Below, piece by piece: positions 34,126-42,294 of a stretch of DNA of 64,000 nt. The DNA is taken from the NCBI GenBank assembly GCA_030427255.1, contig JAUHWY010000011.1, positions 1 to 64,000 on the forward strand, written 5' to 3'. Each line of letters begins with the position of its first letter. The stretch's first letter is position 1. The DNA comes from Bacteroidia bacterium. Its GTDB lineage: Bacteria; Bacteroidota; Bacteroidia; CAIKAF01. The translations under genes were made by a program, and so were the position numbers. The notes below the pieces were generated by a model, which was not told the origin of the DNA, ran no database searches, and saw nothing but the letters and a program-made list of their open reading frames with translations.

Positions 34126-34575
34126 TTAAGTCGAAGGGTTTAACTCCCATAACTCCCACGGAGCTCCACCCCAAGCAAAGCCCTTTTTCAAACAAAAGCC
34201 CAAGCGGCGGAGCAGCCTTTTGGAACGCCAATGATCGGCCCGCACTTGCGCCTGTACTTGTTTGGGTCCCTCGGCCATCCAGGCATTGGTCATAGCGTAG
34301 GCCAGGCCCTTTCCGCGCTGCTTGGGATGTAGACGAAAACGAAGATCTGCGTTTTCTTGGGTCGGTTCGAACCTATGAAAGGCTACCAAGCCTACCGGTC
34401 CAAACTTTGAATGGCAAGCCAAATGCCAAGAGTTTAGCCTCACATGTCTAAGCAATGGTTCTCCCCATAAAATGCCATCTGCGGTATATTGTAGGGTAAG
34501 CGGATCGTTCCAAAGCTGCTGCAACCAAGCCAAGGAGGCTTCTTGTGGGTCAACAAACTGCCAGTTCGATTGCAT
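34126..34575 (-). CDS. GNAT-family N-acetyltransferase
   Basis: 149 aa. The acetyl-CoA-binding motif A reads RLHPKQRGKGLAYAM (Q/R-x-x-G-x-G), preceded by a beta strand GLVAFHRFEP and followed by ADHWRSKRLLRRLGFCLKKG (motif B). Substrate unknown. It begins 2 bases after the stop of the barrel protein gene upstream and is probably in its operon. Confidence 0.8.
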   Translation of the reverse strand: MQSNWQFVDPQEASLAWLQQLWNDPLTLQYTADGILWGEPLLRHVRLNSWHLACHSKFGPVGLVAFHRFEPTQENADLRFRLHPKQRGKGLAYAMTNAWMAEGPKQVQAQVRADHWRSKRLLRRLGFCLKKGFAWGGAPWELWELNPST

Positions 34576-34577
34576 TT

Positions 34578-35102
34578 CTAAAAATAATCCAAGTTCATGG
34601 TAAGCCCAAGGCGGAATTCCATGGCTCCCATTTCTACCACGCCAAACATCAGGCGGTACCGGAGGCCAAATTCAAGGCTGGTGATGTCTCCAATCTCCAT
34701 TAAAACGCCCGCTTGCGGCGACACTTGAAAAAATGCAGTGCCCGTGTATAAATCCAAGCCCATTTGACTTCCCGCATATGGCCTAAACAGGGCCCCTTCG
34801 GGTTTTAGAAAGAACTCCGGCCCCACATTAAGGCCAATCAATTGACCATCTAAATTTCCCTGCTCAAAAAGCAAAAACAAACTGCCTTCCCCATTGATGT
34901 TGAGCCAATCGTTGACAAAAAACCGGTTGTTGCCATAAAAACCAATCCCCCAACCGTCGCCTGTAACAGAATTAAACCTTCCGTCGGGAATCATAAACTG
35001 CAGGCCTAAACCCGAATAGTTTTGGGACTTTAGTTCGTGGGTGTTCCCAAGGCAAAAAAGGAAGAGCACGCCGGTTAAAAATGCGCGGAAAAGCCTATGC
35101 AT
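34578..35102 (-). CDS. Outer-membrane beta-barrel protein
   Basis: 174 aa from the ATG at 35102 (MHRLFRAFLTGVLFLFCLG, signal peptide ending ...HELKSQ). About eight amphipathic strands with Gly/aromatic patterns and a C-terminus LTMNLDYF ending in an aromatic residue, as barrels need for BAM insertion. No specific family identified. First gene of a two-gene unit with the acetyltransferase. Confidence 0.75.
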   Translation of the reverse strand: MHRLFRAFLTGVLFLFCLGNTHELKSQNYSGLGLQFMIPDGRFNSVTGDGWGIGFYGNNRFFVNDWLNINGEGSLFLLFEQGNLDGQLIGLNVGPEFFLKPEGALFRPYAGSQMGLDLYTGTAFFQVSPQAGVLMEIGDITSLEFGLRYRLMFGVVEMGAMEFRLGLTMNLDYF

Positions 35103-35166
35103 GATGCTAAGATACGCAAAGGAGTGCGTTAGGGCAGAACCCACGATTTTTTCTTAATTTAACCAC

Positions 35167-35643
35167 ATGCAAAGTGCTAAAAACCCAAGATTTGAATCCT
35201 TGTTACAGGCTTATGGTGAGAGCCATCAGAACCCATTCAACAAATCGGTGCATTGGTGGTGTGTTCCCTTAATTTTCTTCTCCATTTTTGGTTTGGTGGC
35301 TTGCATTCCGGTGCCCTCGTTTTTTCCCGATGGCCTGCATTGGGCCAATGTGGTATTGGTTTTGGTCCTGTTGTATTACGCTTGGCTTTCTCCTTTGCTT
35401 GCCCTTGGTTTTTTACTTTTTGGAGGTTTGGTAGCATTGGGAAATCAACAATTGCTGAGCTACGGCAGGCCGTATCTTTTGACCTTTTCCTTGCTTGTTT
35501 TTTTCCTGGCTTGGGCCGGTCAATTTGCAGGCCATGCAGTGGAAGGAAAGAAACCTTCTTTTTTGAAAGACATTCAGTTTTTGTTGATAGGACCTGCTTG
35601 GCTCATGCATTTTATTCTAAAGAAACTGCGTTTGCCCTATTAA
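35167..35643 (+). CDS. Mpo1-like (DUF962) membrane protein
   Basis: 158 aa with four hydrophobic helices. Conserved residues of the family are present: YGESHQNPFNKSVHWWCVPLI near the N-terminus (His-rich metal site) and AWAGQFAGHAVEGKKPSFLKD in the second half. Yeast Mpo1 is a Fe-dependent dioxygenase acting on 2-hydroxy fatty acids; the bacterial role is less clear. Single gene, divergent from the barrel protein. Confidence 0.88.
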   Translation: MQSAKNPRFESLLQAYGESHQNPFNKSVHWWCVPLIFFSIFGLVACIPVPSFFPDGLHWANVVLVLVLLYYAWLSPLLALGFLLFGGLVALGNQQLLSYGRPYLLTFSLLVFFLAWAGQFAGHAVEGKKPSFLKDIQFLLIGPAWLMHFILKKLRLPY

Positions 35644-35649
35644 ACCCGC

Positions 35650-36282
35650 TTACCAACTTACAAAAGGCATGGCTTGAGGGTAATCAAAGGCCTCGGTTTG
35701 GCTTATCAAGTAATTGGCCAAGTCCTCTCGGGAAATTTTTGTGCTGCCATGCACACCAACCCAACCCACACGGTATTGATTTTTTTCCGGGCCATTGACC
35801 AATCTGGGAGCCCTTACGATGGTCCACTCAAGTCCACTGCCTTTTAATACTTCGGCATGGTCCTTAGCATCGCGAAGTAAATGAGGAACCATCAATTTCA
35901 TTATTCCACGGATGAGCAGGTCGGGTAGTTTGGGCTGGTCTTTATCGGGGAAAGCTAAGCCTCCACCCGATAAAGAAAGAATGCGAGAAACCCCGGCACT
36001 TTTCATGGCTTGAACCAGGTTGGAAGTTCCTAAGCTTTGAATATCTTTTGGCCCCCCTTTAACTTGACCAAATAAATTGAATACTAAGGAAGTGCCATGA
36101 ACCAATTCATGCAAAGAGTTTAGGTCTAAGACATCTCCCTTTACCCAGGTTAGCTTAGGATGCTGTAGTTCGATTTTGTTGGGGTTTCGGTAGAGCGCAC
36201 GCAGGCTGTGCCCTTGATTCAAAAGCTTTTCTACGGCAAGTATTCCGGTTCTTCCGGTGGCTCCGGTTATGGCAATGTTCAT
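35650..36282 (-). CDS. NAD(P)H-binding SDR-like protein (NmrA/QorB type)
   Basis: 210 aa from the ATG at 36282. N-terminal Rossmann motif ITGATGRTG (5-13), later LSLSGGGLAF and a C-terminal WTIVRAPRLVNGP typical of atypical SDRs that bind NAD(P)H. Often paired with redox-sensing HxlR regulators; here hxlR lies divergently 240 bp away across a palindrome. Likely a quinone or aldehyde-stress response oxidoreductase or sensor. Confidence 0.85.
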   Translation of the reverse strand: MNIAITGATGRTGILAVEKLLNQGHSLRALYRNPNKIELQHPKLTWVKGDVLDLNSLHELVHGTSLVFNLFGQVKGGPKDIQSLGTSNLVQAMKSAGVSRILSLSGGGLAFPDKDQPKLPDLLIRGIMKLMVPHLLRDAKDHAEVLKGSGLEWTIVRAPRLVNGPEKNQYRVGWVGVHGSTKISREDLANYLISQTEAFDYPQAMPFVSW

Positions 36283-36335
36283 GTGTTTTATTTTCAAAAT
36301 TAAGTCAATCCATTCTTGCTAACTAAAGTTATAGT

Positions 36336-36349
36336 ACCTACCTTTAGGT
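36336..36349. promoter_or_regulatory. Putative HxlR operator ACCTA-CCTT-TAGGT
   Basis: Perfect 5-bp arms in the divergent spacer between the SDR gene and hxlR, inside a longer imperfect repeat (CTAACTAAAG near 36319 against CTTTAGGTTAG at 36342). It lies 54 bases before the SDR start. Confidence 0.5.
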
Positions 36350-36361
36350 TAGTTAATTGAT

Positions 36362-36512
36362 TTGCCGCCCGGACCGGTGCGAAAACCCCGGATGGGCAAG
36401 GGCTTTGGGCAGCCGTGCCTTCCCGTGGCGGAGCGCAGCAAGCCCCCGGGAAGGCCGGATGCCCTAGCCCTTGGCCACCGGAGTTGCAGCGAGGGCCGGA
36501 AATGCGGCCCAA
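36362..36512. repeat. GC-rich folded intergenic element E6
   Basis: Stems pair GGGCAAGGGCT with AGCCCTTGGCC and CCTTCCCG with CGGGAAGG. Sits just upstream of hxlR, so it would be in that gene's leader if transcribed. Confidence 0.6.
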
Positions 36513-36524
36513 AAACAAAAAAAA

Positions 36525-36854
36525 ATGAAGGTTAGTCCATCTTGTCCCATCCGAACCACCCTCGAAATGTTGGGTGGTAAATGGGCCTTTCTTATTTTAC
36601 ATGCCTTGCATGCGTCGCCCATGCGTTTTGGGGCTTTGAACAAGGCCATTCCGGACATTAGCGAGAAAATGCTGGCTCAGGAGCTTAAGCGTTTGGCAGA
36701 CAATGGCTTGGTGGAGCGTAGGAATTATGGCGAAGTACCTCCGAAGGTCGATTACCGGCTCACCGATATTGGAAAAGAGGCCCACGCTCTTATTGGGCCA
36801 ATTCGAGATTTTGGTTTGAAGTATGCACATTTTTTAAAACAAGCGGATTCATGA
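36525..36854 (+). CDS. HxlR-family winged-helix transcriptional regulator
   Basis: 109 aa from the ATG at 36525. The N-terminal CPIRTTLEMLGGKWAFLILHAL and RFGALNKAIPDISEKMLAQELK are the classic HxlR signature; the cysteine near the N-terminus (Cys7) is at the position used for thiol or aldehyde sensing in YodB/HxlR relatives. It overlaps the aldehyde dehydrogenase start by four bases and likely controls both that gene and the divergent SDR gene. Confidence 0.92.
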   Translation: MKVSPSCPIRTTLEMLGGKWAFLILHALHASPMRFGALNKAIPDISEKMLAQELKRLADNGLVERRNYGEVPPKVDYRLTDIGKEAHALIGPIRDFGLKYAHFLKQADS

Positions 36855-38239
36855 ACCCACACATTTCAGCCGTTTTCGAGGCTCAGCGAGAGGCATTTAC
36901 CCGGGCGGAGTTCAGCAGCTATGCCCGGCGATTGGATCGATTAAAGCGCCTTAAAAAGGCATTGAGGCAAAGAGAGTCGACCTTGGCAAAGGCTTTAAAG
37001 GAAGATTTGGGAAAATCCGGATTGGAATCTTGGATGACCGAGTTTTCGGTAATTGAGTCTTCCATCGCACAAGCTGAGCGTGAGCTCAAGCATTGGATGC
37101 GTCCAAAACCTTTGAGCGGGGGACTGTTGATTTGGCCGGGCAATGCCCGCTTGATTCCTCAGCCCAAGGGTCAAGTGCTTATTTTATCGCCATGGAACTA
37201 TCCGGTGCAGTTGCTTTTGGTGCCACTTGTGGCTGCTTTGGCAGCAGGAAATACAGCCTTGCTTAAACCCTCGGAAATGGTACCTCATGTTTCTTCTGAA
37301 TTGGCCGGCTTAATAAAGGATTGTTTTGCGCCTGAGGAGGCAGCCCTTATTGAGGGTGGGCCGGATATGGCTAAGGCCCTGACTCAGTTGCCTTTGAACC
37401 ATATCTTTTTTACGGGAAGCAGCAGGGTAGGGCAATTGGTATATGAGGCTGCAGCCAAGCAACTGATTCCTGTTACCCTGGAACTGGGTGGAAAAAACCC
37501 GGTTTGGATGGACGAGACCGCAGACCTTTCGACCACTGTGCGCCGGTTGTTTTGGAGCAAAGCTTTGAATGCCGGACAAACCTGTTTGGCGCCCAACCTT
37601 TTGATGGCCCCTTTAGCTTTGAAGGAAAACATAGTGGAAGCATGGAATGCCTGTTGCAAGGATAGGTTTGGGGGTAGCTTAGACTTGGCCGAAGACTTGG
37701 GAAGTATCGTAAATAGCGCACATTTTGACCGTTTGCAGGCATTTTTAACGCAGGGTAAACCATTGACTAAGTTGGAAGTAGAATCGAAAACAAGACGTAT
37801 ACTCCCTGTACTACTTGAGGTGGAAGTAGAGCCGAGTGAAGAGGTGTTTGGTCCCATTTTGCCGGTGCAATGGTATGTTCCTGAGGAATCCGAAAGCAGG
37901 TGGAAGGCCATGGAAGCGCAAACCCGCAAAGAGGGTCCTTTGGCGGCCTATTTGTTCAGCAAGTCCAAGGCCAAGAAAAGAGCCTTCAGTTATGGCATTC
38001 GTTCGGGCGGGGCCTGCATAAACGATACCACCTTGCAGTTTACAGTTTCGGATGCGCCATTTGGTGGGGTTGGCAATAGCGGCATGGGAGCCTACCATGG
38101 GCGCTATGGTTTTGAGGCATTTTCGCACATGCGTACGGTGGTAAGCCGGAAGTTCTTCTTTGATTTGCCGGGTAGATTCAATCCCGGTGCATTTCCGGAG
38201 GCTTGGATAAAAAAAATCATCGCTTTCTTGATGCATTAA
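36851..38239 (+). CDS. Aldehyde dehydrogenase (class 3-like)
   Basis: 462 aa, the short form of the superfamily. NAD-binding and catalytic motifs: LSPWNYPVQLLL, GNTALLKPSE, FTGSSRVGQLV, VTLELGGKNPVW (general base Glu) and NAGQTCLAPN (catalytic Cys about 244). The C-terminal GGVGNSGMGAYHGRYGFEAFSH is typical of fatty or coniferyl aldehyde dehydrogenases. Co-translated with the HxlR regulator, which suggests induction by aldehyde or electrophile stress. Confidence 0.95.
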   Translation: MNPHISAVFEAQREAFTRAEFSSYARRLDRLKRLKKALRQRESTLAKALKEDLGKSGLESWMTEFSVIESSIAQAERELKHWMRPKPLSGGLLIWPGNARLIPQPKGQVLILSPWNYPVQLLLVPLVAALAAGNTALLKPSEMVPHVSSELAGLIKDCFAPEEAALIEGGPDMAKALTQLPLNHIFFTGSSRVGQLVYEAAAKQLIPVTLELGGKNPVWMDETADLSTTVRRLFWSKALNAGQTCLAPNLLMAPLALKENIVEAWNACCKDRFGGSLDLAEDLGSIVNSAHFDRLQAFLTQGKPLTKLEVESKTRRILPVLLEVEVEPSEEVFGPILPVQWYVPEESESRWKAMEAQTRKEGPLAAYLFSKSKAKKRAFSYGIRSGGACINDTTLQFTVSDAPFGGVGNSGMGAYHGRYGFEAFSHMRTVVSRKFFFDLPGRFNPGAFPEAWIKKIIAFLMH

Positions 38240-38253
38240 GAAAGCGATGATTT
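38207..38253 (-). terminator. Terminator of the tRNA-Ala gene
   Basis: A 16-bp perfect stem (38214-38229 with 38238-38253) followed on the minus strand by eight T. It overlaps the last codons of the convergent aldehyde dehydrogenase. Confidence 0.85.
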
Positions 38254-38257
38254 GAAG

Positions 38258-38331
38258 TGGAGCATAACGGAGTCGAACCGATGACCTCTACAATGCCATT
38301 GTAGCGCTCTAGCCAGCTGAGCTAATGCCCC
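38258..38331 (-). tRNA. tRNA-Ala (GGC)
   Basis: 74 bases. Acceptor GGGGCAT pairs with ATGCTCC and includes the G3-U70 wobble that defines alanine tRNAs; discriminator A. D-arm AGCTCAGCTGGCTAGAGC, anticodon stem CTACA/TGTAG with loop ATGGCAT (anticodon GGC), T-arm with GGTTCGACTCC. CCA is not encoded. Full consensus promoter upstream and a strong terminator downstream. Confidence 0.97.
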
Positions 38332-38352
38332 AATTTTTGTTAAAGAGCGGTG

Positions 38353-38383
38353 CAAAGCTAATTATTTATCATTTTTGTGCAAA
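38353..38383 (-). promoter_or_regulatory. tRNA-Ala promoter, TTTG-N19-TAGCTTTG
   Basis: On the minus strand TTTG (38383-38380) and TAGCTTTG (38360-38353) are 19 bases apart, a complete match to the Bacteroidota promoter; the tRNA 5' end is 22 bases further on. Confidence 0.75.
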
Positions 38384-38391
38384 TTTAATTT

Positions 38392-39273
38392 ATGCCTGAC
38401 GCAAATTTTACCCATGCCGTACAAGCTTTGTTGGAACAAAAGCTATCGATGCCGGTCAACGTTCTTGAAATGCCCCAAATGCGTGGGGGAAGCATAAATA
38501 CTGCCCGAAGGGTGCGTACAGATCAGGGCACTTTTTTCATGAAGCACAACAACTCTGCGGATTATCCCCGGATGTTTCATTTGGAGCAAAAAGGCTTGGA
38601 TTTGTTGCGTTCTGCCGGCGTTTTTAGAATTCCTGAAGTCATTGGAGTTACCGAAACAGGTGGGGAGGATGTATTGGTTTTGGAGATGATTGATGCGGGC
38701 ACGCCTCATTTTGATTTTTGGGTAGATTTTGGCCGTCAGTTGGCTGCCCTGCACCGGAACAGTAACCCACAATTCGGTTTAGATTACGACAATTACATGG
38801 GTTCTTTGCCTCAGAATAATACCTTTAAAGACAGTTGGGCGGCATTTATGGGTGAACATCGTTTGTTGCCCATTTTAAAGAAAGCGGTGGATTCAGGCAA
38901 GGCGGAGCCTGAATTGATTGCTCCGATGGAGCGTTTGGTGGCGCGATTACCGGAAATATTTCCGGAAGAAAAACCGGCCTTATTGCATGGGGATTTATGG
39001 AGCGGGAACTTCATGGCCGACCTAAGCGGAGAGCCTGTGCTTTTTGATCCGGCAGTATATTATGGGCACCGCGAAATGGACTTGGCCATGAGTCGATTGT
39101 TTGGAGGTTTTGAACCTGCTTTTTATCATGCCTATCAAGAGGAATGGCCCTTAGAGCAAGGTTGGGAAGAGCGTGTAGCCCTTTGCAATTTATATCCCTT
39201 GTTGGTGCATGTGCAGCTTTTTGTAGGCAGTTACGTTCAATCGGTACGCAACATTTTGGCGCGTTTCCAATAG
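38392..39273 (+). CDS. Fructosamine kinase family protein
   Basis: 293 aa, protein-kinase-like fold. RTDQGTFFMKHNN holds the ATP-binding lysine, LLHGDLWSGNFM (about 198-209) is the Brenner-type catalytic loop, and FDPAVYYGHREMDLAMS carries the Mg-binding Asp. Family enzymes phosphorylate ketosamines formed by glycation so that they fall off proteins (deglycation). Converges on recO with three bases between. Confidence 0.93.
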   Translation: MPDANFTHAVQALLEQKLSMPVNVLEMPQMRGGSINTARRVRTDQGTFFMKHNNSADYPRMFHLEQKGLDLLRSAGVFRIPEVIGVTETGGEDVLVLEMIDAGTPHFDFWVDFGRQLAALHRNSNPQFGLDYDNYMGSLPQNNTFKDSWAAFMGEHRLLPILKKAVDSGKAEPELIAPMERLVARLPEIFPEEKPALLHGDLWSGNFMADLSGEPVLFDPAVYYGHREMDLAMSRLFGGFEPAFYHAYQEEWPLEQGWEERVALCNLYPLLVHVQLFVGSYVQSVRNILARFQ

Positions 39274-39276
39274 CGT

Positions 39277-39984
39277 TTATTCTTGAGCTAAAACCAAGTG
39301 ACTTTTTATGCTTCGGCTACCCAAAACATGGTATTCCAGGTAATTAACCATAGCTTGGAGCAGACTTCGCCGCTCATTCAAGTCCACCTCGTAGGCTTCA
39401 CCCAGAAGCAATTTAGCAAAGCAACCGGCAATCTTGGGGCTCATTTCAAAACTAGGGTCTGCTCTAGGGTTGGAGGGCACAAAGGATTGCAAAGGAATAG
39501 AAAAGCCCATGCCTAAGTCATAACGGGATGCGTCGGGCCCTAGGCCGGACCATTGAATCAATTCAGCGGTGAAGCGCAAAGGAAGTTGTGCCGGAAGAAG
39601 TGCTTTGCTTAAACAAAGCCTTAGGTATTTTTGAGCAAGCAGGTATAGGTCGGTATCGGCATGGTGTTCTGCAGTGATTTTTTGAAGCACTTCTCCCATA
39701 AACATGCACAAAGCTCCTTGGACCGGTCCGGCCATGGCAGGCGAAAGTCCTTCCAACAGCTGGAAGTTTGAGGCGTAGGGAAGCTTTGCTTTAGCTTGAG
39801 GACTGCTTTCAAATTCCACAAAGGTCATTACTTGAAGAAGTCCGGCAATTTTTTTTCGTTGCGCGGTGCTCAATCGAACGGCATAGTCGTTTTTTTCACC
39901 TAGTTCTTGGAGCACCGAAACAATGCACCCTTGATCTCCAAAGCGGACTTGACGCAAAACAATACCCCGACAGGTTTGGCGCAT
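39277..39984 (-). CDS. recO: DNA repair protein RecO
   Basis: 235 aa from the ATG at 39984. N-terminal OB fold (CRGIVLRQVRFGDQGCIVSVLQE) and the Bacteroidota-type C-terminus ending VLGSRSIKSHLVL. RecO loads RecA with RecR on SSB-coated gaps. The start follows the porZ stop by two bases; recO next to porZ is a recurring arrangement in the phylum. Confidence 0.9.
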   Translation of the reverse strand: MRQTCRGIVLRQVRFGDQGCIVSVLQELGEKNDYAVRLSTAQRKKIAGLLQVMTFVEFESSPQAKAKLPYASNFQLLEGLSPAMAGPVQGALCMFMGEVLQKITAEHHADTDLYLLAQKYLRLCLSKALLPAQLPLRFTAELIQWSGLGPDASRYDLGMGFSIPLQSFVPSNPRADPSFEMSPKIAGCFAKLLLGEAYEVDLNERRSLLQAMVNYLEYHVLGSRSIKSHLVLAQE

Positions 39985-39986
39985 GC

Positions 39987-42269
39987 TTAGTGGATGTACA
40001 AAAACTTGGTAACCATGGCTTCGGAGCCGTCTTCGTTGGTACAAAAAACCAAATATACCCCGGTGGCAGGCCGTCTTCCATCGTACCTTAGTCCGTTCCA
40101 AGTAGCGGTTCCGCCTTGAGCCTGCGTTTTGTAGACCAAATTCCCGGCTACATCGGCAATAATAACATCGGAATCTCTTGCCAAGCCGGTAATGGTTACC
40201 GGTCCGTCATGCGTTTCACGAACGGGGTTAGGAAAGACATAAACATCGCCAAAGCTATCGTCGGCTTCTGTGGCATTGCCTCGGAAGGAAATAATGCCTA
40301 GGTCGGTGCCAAAATACACTTCTCCGCTTAGGGGATCAATGGCTACACACAATACATTATCGGAGAAAAGCGGTGTTTCTCCGGCTCTAAATCGGTGAAT
40401 AACTTCGCGACCATCGTCGCTAACCAATAGGACTCCTGCGCCTTGGGTAGCAATCCATTTTCTATTGGCTCCATCGACCACAATGTCGTTGATAACGGTT
40501 TGCGCCAAAAGGAGCTCGTTGTTGCCATCCTCTGCGGTAATAACAATTCTCTGTCCATTAACGGCTTGTCCTGTAAACAATTGACCGGGACTAAAAACAC
40601 GGATACCGTCTTCGGTTCCTACCCAAATTTCTCCGTTGCGGTCTTTGGCCATGGAGCGGATACTTAGGCTGGGTAAATCTCCATTATTGAATTGTCCGGT
40701 AAGGTATTGCCTTAAACCGGTTTCGGGTTGATAGACGGCAATTCCACGGCCTATGGATGCCAACCAAACATGGCCCAAGTCATCTACCAATACGTCACCG
40801 GTAGGGACATTAACGGAGCTAAATCCCGGAAAATTTACGTTTAGGAGTGTGGTACCATCGGGTCCTTGTTGAATCAAGCCAATATCGGAATACGAGGGGC
40901 TAAACCATAGATTGCTTTCGGAATCAAAAGTTAAACCACCAATTCCAGGTCGTCCTTGACCCAGCGGAACCGGTGGGCCTTGGGTAATATTGGTAAATTG
41001 AAAATCACGAATTTCGTAAAGGCCGGATAAAATAGAGGCTACAAAAAGGTGGGAGGGATCGTTTGGATCGATGGCAATTTGAACAAAATCTGCATGGGTA
41101 AAAGCATAGCCATCGTTACTTTCTCTCAATACCTTCCAAGAGCCATTTCTTCGGTAAAACATTTGGTCTGCCCTAAAACTGGGTCCCCAGGTTGGGCTTC
41201 TGGCGCCTGAGGCTACCCAAATGGTACCATCTTCCAAAACCTTCATGTCGTAAACGTTTTTGGTTTCAGGGCCGGGAGGACCATTTGTTGCACCGTTTTG
41301 GGAAATTATCACCAAGCCTCTACGATCGGATGCTGCATATATTTCACCTTCAGTGGAAATTACAGCTTCTCTAAATGGCCCAAAGGCTTCGCTGTAACTA
41401 AAATCAACTTGCCAAGAGCTGTTTAGGGTTAGTACGGACTCATCTGCCACTACCAATAAGCGGTTTTGAGAAGTTCTCAAGGAGCGGATGGGGCTGCTTT
41501 GGCCTGTATTTACAAGCTGAGGGCTTTGGCCCGGTGCCCAACGCAAGATGCTGTCGGTTTGGTCATTTTTTAAATACACCAAATGGTTTTGATATACGGC
41601 CAAGGACCGGACTCCACCGGCTCCTATGTCGTTTATTTTTTCCCACAGCGTTAGGTTTTTGAAATTAGCTCCCAAGGGAAACCTAAATAAGCCATTGGAC
41701 AAGGCGGCATAGCCAAAATTCTGAAAGGTGACAAAATCAAAACATTGCTGACCCGTAAACAAAGGGTTATCGGAAAAAAGAACCGAGTTTCGGATGACTT
41801 CTTGCCGCATGTCCACCAATACCAACCCAAAGTCGCATGCCAACCAAGCGGAATCTTGAGTAACAAAAATGCGTTGTACTTTGCGGCTGCTGGAAATGCC
41901 TGCACTAAGCAAATCAGGAAAAGCCGTTATTCTGCCATTTTTAATCAAATCGATTTGACCGTCTTGGTACCCGGCAATCCACCAGTTTTGCGTTTTGTGG
42001 TACCGCAGGGCAGAGGGCTGGATGGAACTAAAGCCTTCGGCTGTGGTGTAGGGAATTCTTTCAAAATCCGCAAATTGGTAGCCCCATAGTCCATTTTGAG
42101 AAGCTAAAACCAGTTGATCGGCTCCGGCATCTATGCTTTGACAACGATTCATGGGGACATGCGCTCTCCATGTTCCGGGGGCAATTTGTGCTAAGTTTTG
42201 CTGAGCATTTAGTGCGCCCAAAAGGGAGAATAGTGCGCCGAAGAAAAGAGGGAAATGTTTCATATGCAT
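39987..42269 (-). CDS. porZ: T9SS protein PorZ (two beta-propellers plus CTD)
   Basis: 760 aa. A signal peptide ends near LGALNAQQ. The start of the mature part, APGTWRAHVPMNRCQSIDAG, and the repeated propeller blades (LWGYQFADFERIPYTTAEG; IWVASGA; EIWVGTEDGIRVFSPG; VYFGTDLGIISFRG) match PorZ. The C-terminal 85 residues (VYVFPNPVRETHDGPVTITG ... GVYLVFCTNEDG) are a T9SS sorting domain. PorZ is part of the attachment complex that delivers anionic LPS to cargo at the cell surface. Operon with recO. An in-frame ATG at 42263 is an equally good start. Confidence 0.88.
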   Translation of the reverse strand: MHMKHFPLFFGALFSLLGALNAQQNLAQIAPGTWRAHVPMNRCQSIDAGADQLVLASQNGLWGYQFADFERIPYTTAEGFSSIQPSALRYHKTQNWWIAGYQDGQIDLIKNGRITAFPDLLSAGISSSRKVQRIFVTQDSAWLACDFGLVLVDMRQEVIRNSVLFSDNPLFTGQQCFDFVTFQNFGYAALSNGLFRFPLGANFKNLTLWEKINDIGAGGVRSLAVYQNHLVYLKNDQTDSILRWAPGQSPQLVNTGQSSPIRSLRTSQNRLLVVADESVLTLNSSWQVDFSYSEAFGPFREAVISTEGEIYAASDRRGLVIISQNGATNGPPGPETKNVYDMKVLEDGTIWVASGARSPTWGPSFRADQMFYRRNGSWKVLRESNDGYAFTHADFVQIAIDPNDPSHLFVASILSGLYEIRDFQFTNITQGPPVPLGQGRPGIGGLTFDSESNLWFSPSYSDIGLIQQGPDGTTLLNVNFPGFSSVNVPTGDVLVDDLGHVWLASIGRGIAVYQPETGLRQYLTGQFNNGDLPSLSIRSMAKDRNGEIWVGTEDGIRVFSPGQLFTGQAVNGQRIVITAEDGNNELLLAQTVINDIVVDGANRKWIATQGAGVLLVSDDGREVIHRFRAGETPLFSDNVLCVAIDPLSGEVYFGTDLGIISFRGNATEADDSFGDVYVFPNPVRETHDGPVTITGLARDSDVIIADVAGNLVYKTQAQGGTATWNGLRYDGRRPATGVYLVFCTNEDGSEAMVTKFLYIH

Positions 42270-42294
42270 GCTCCGAAGCTAGTATAACGCAAAT

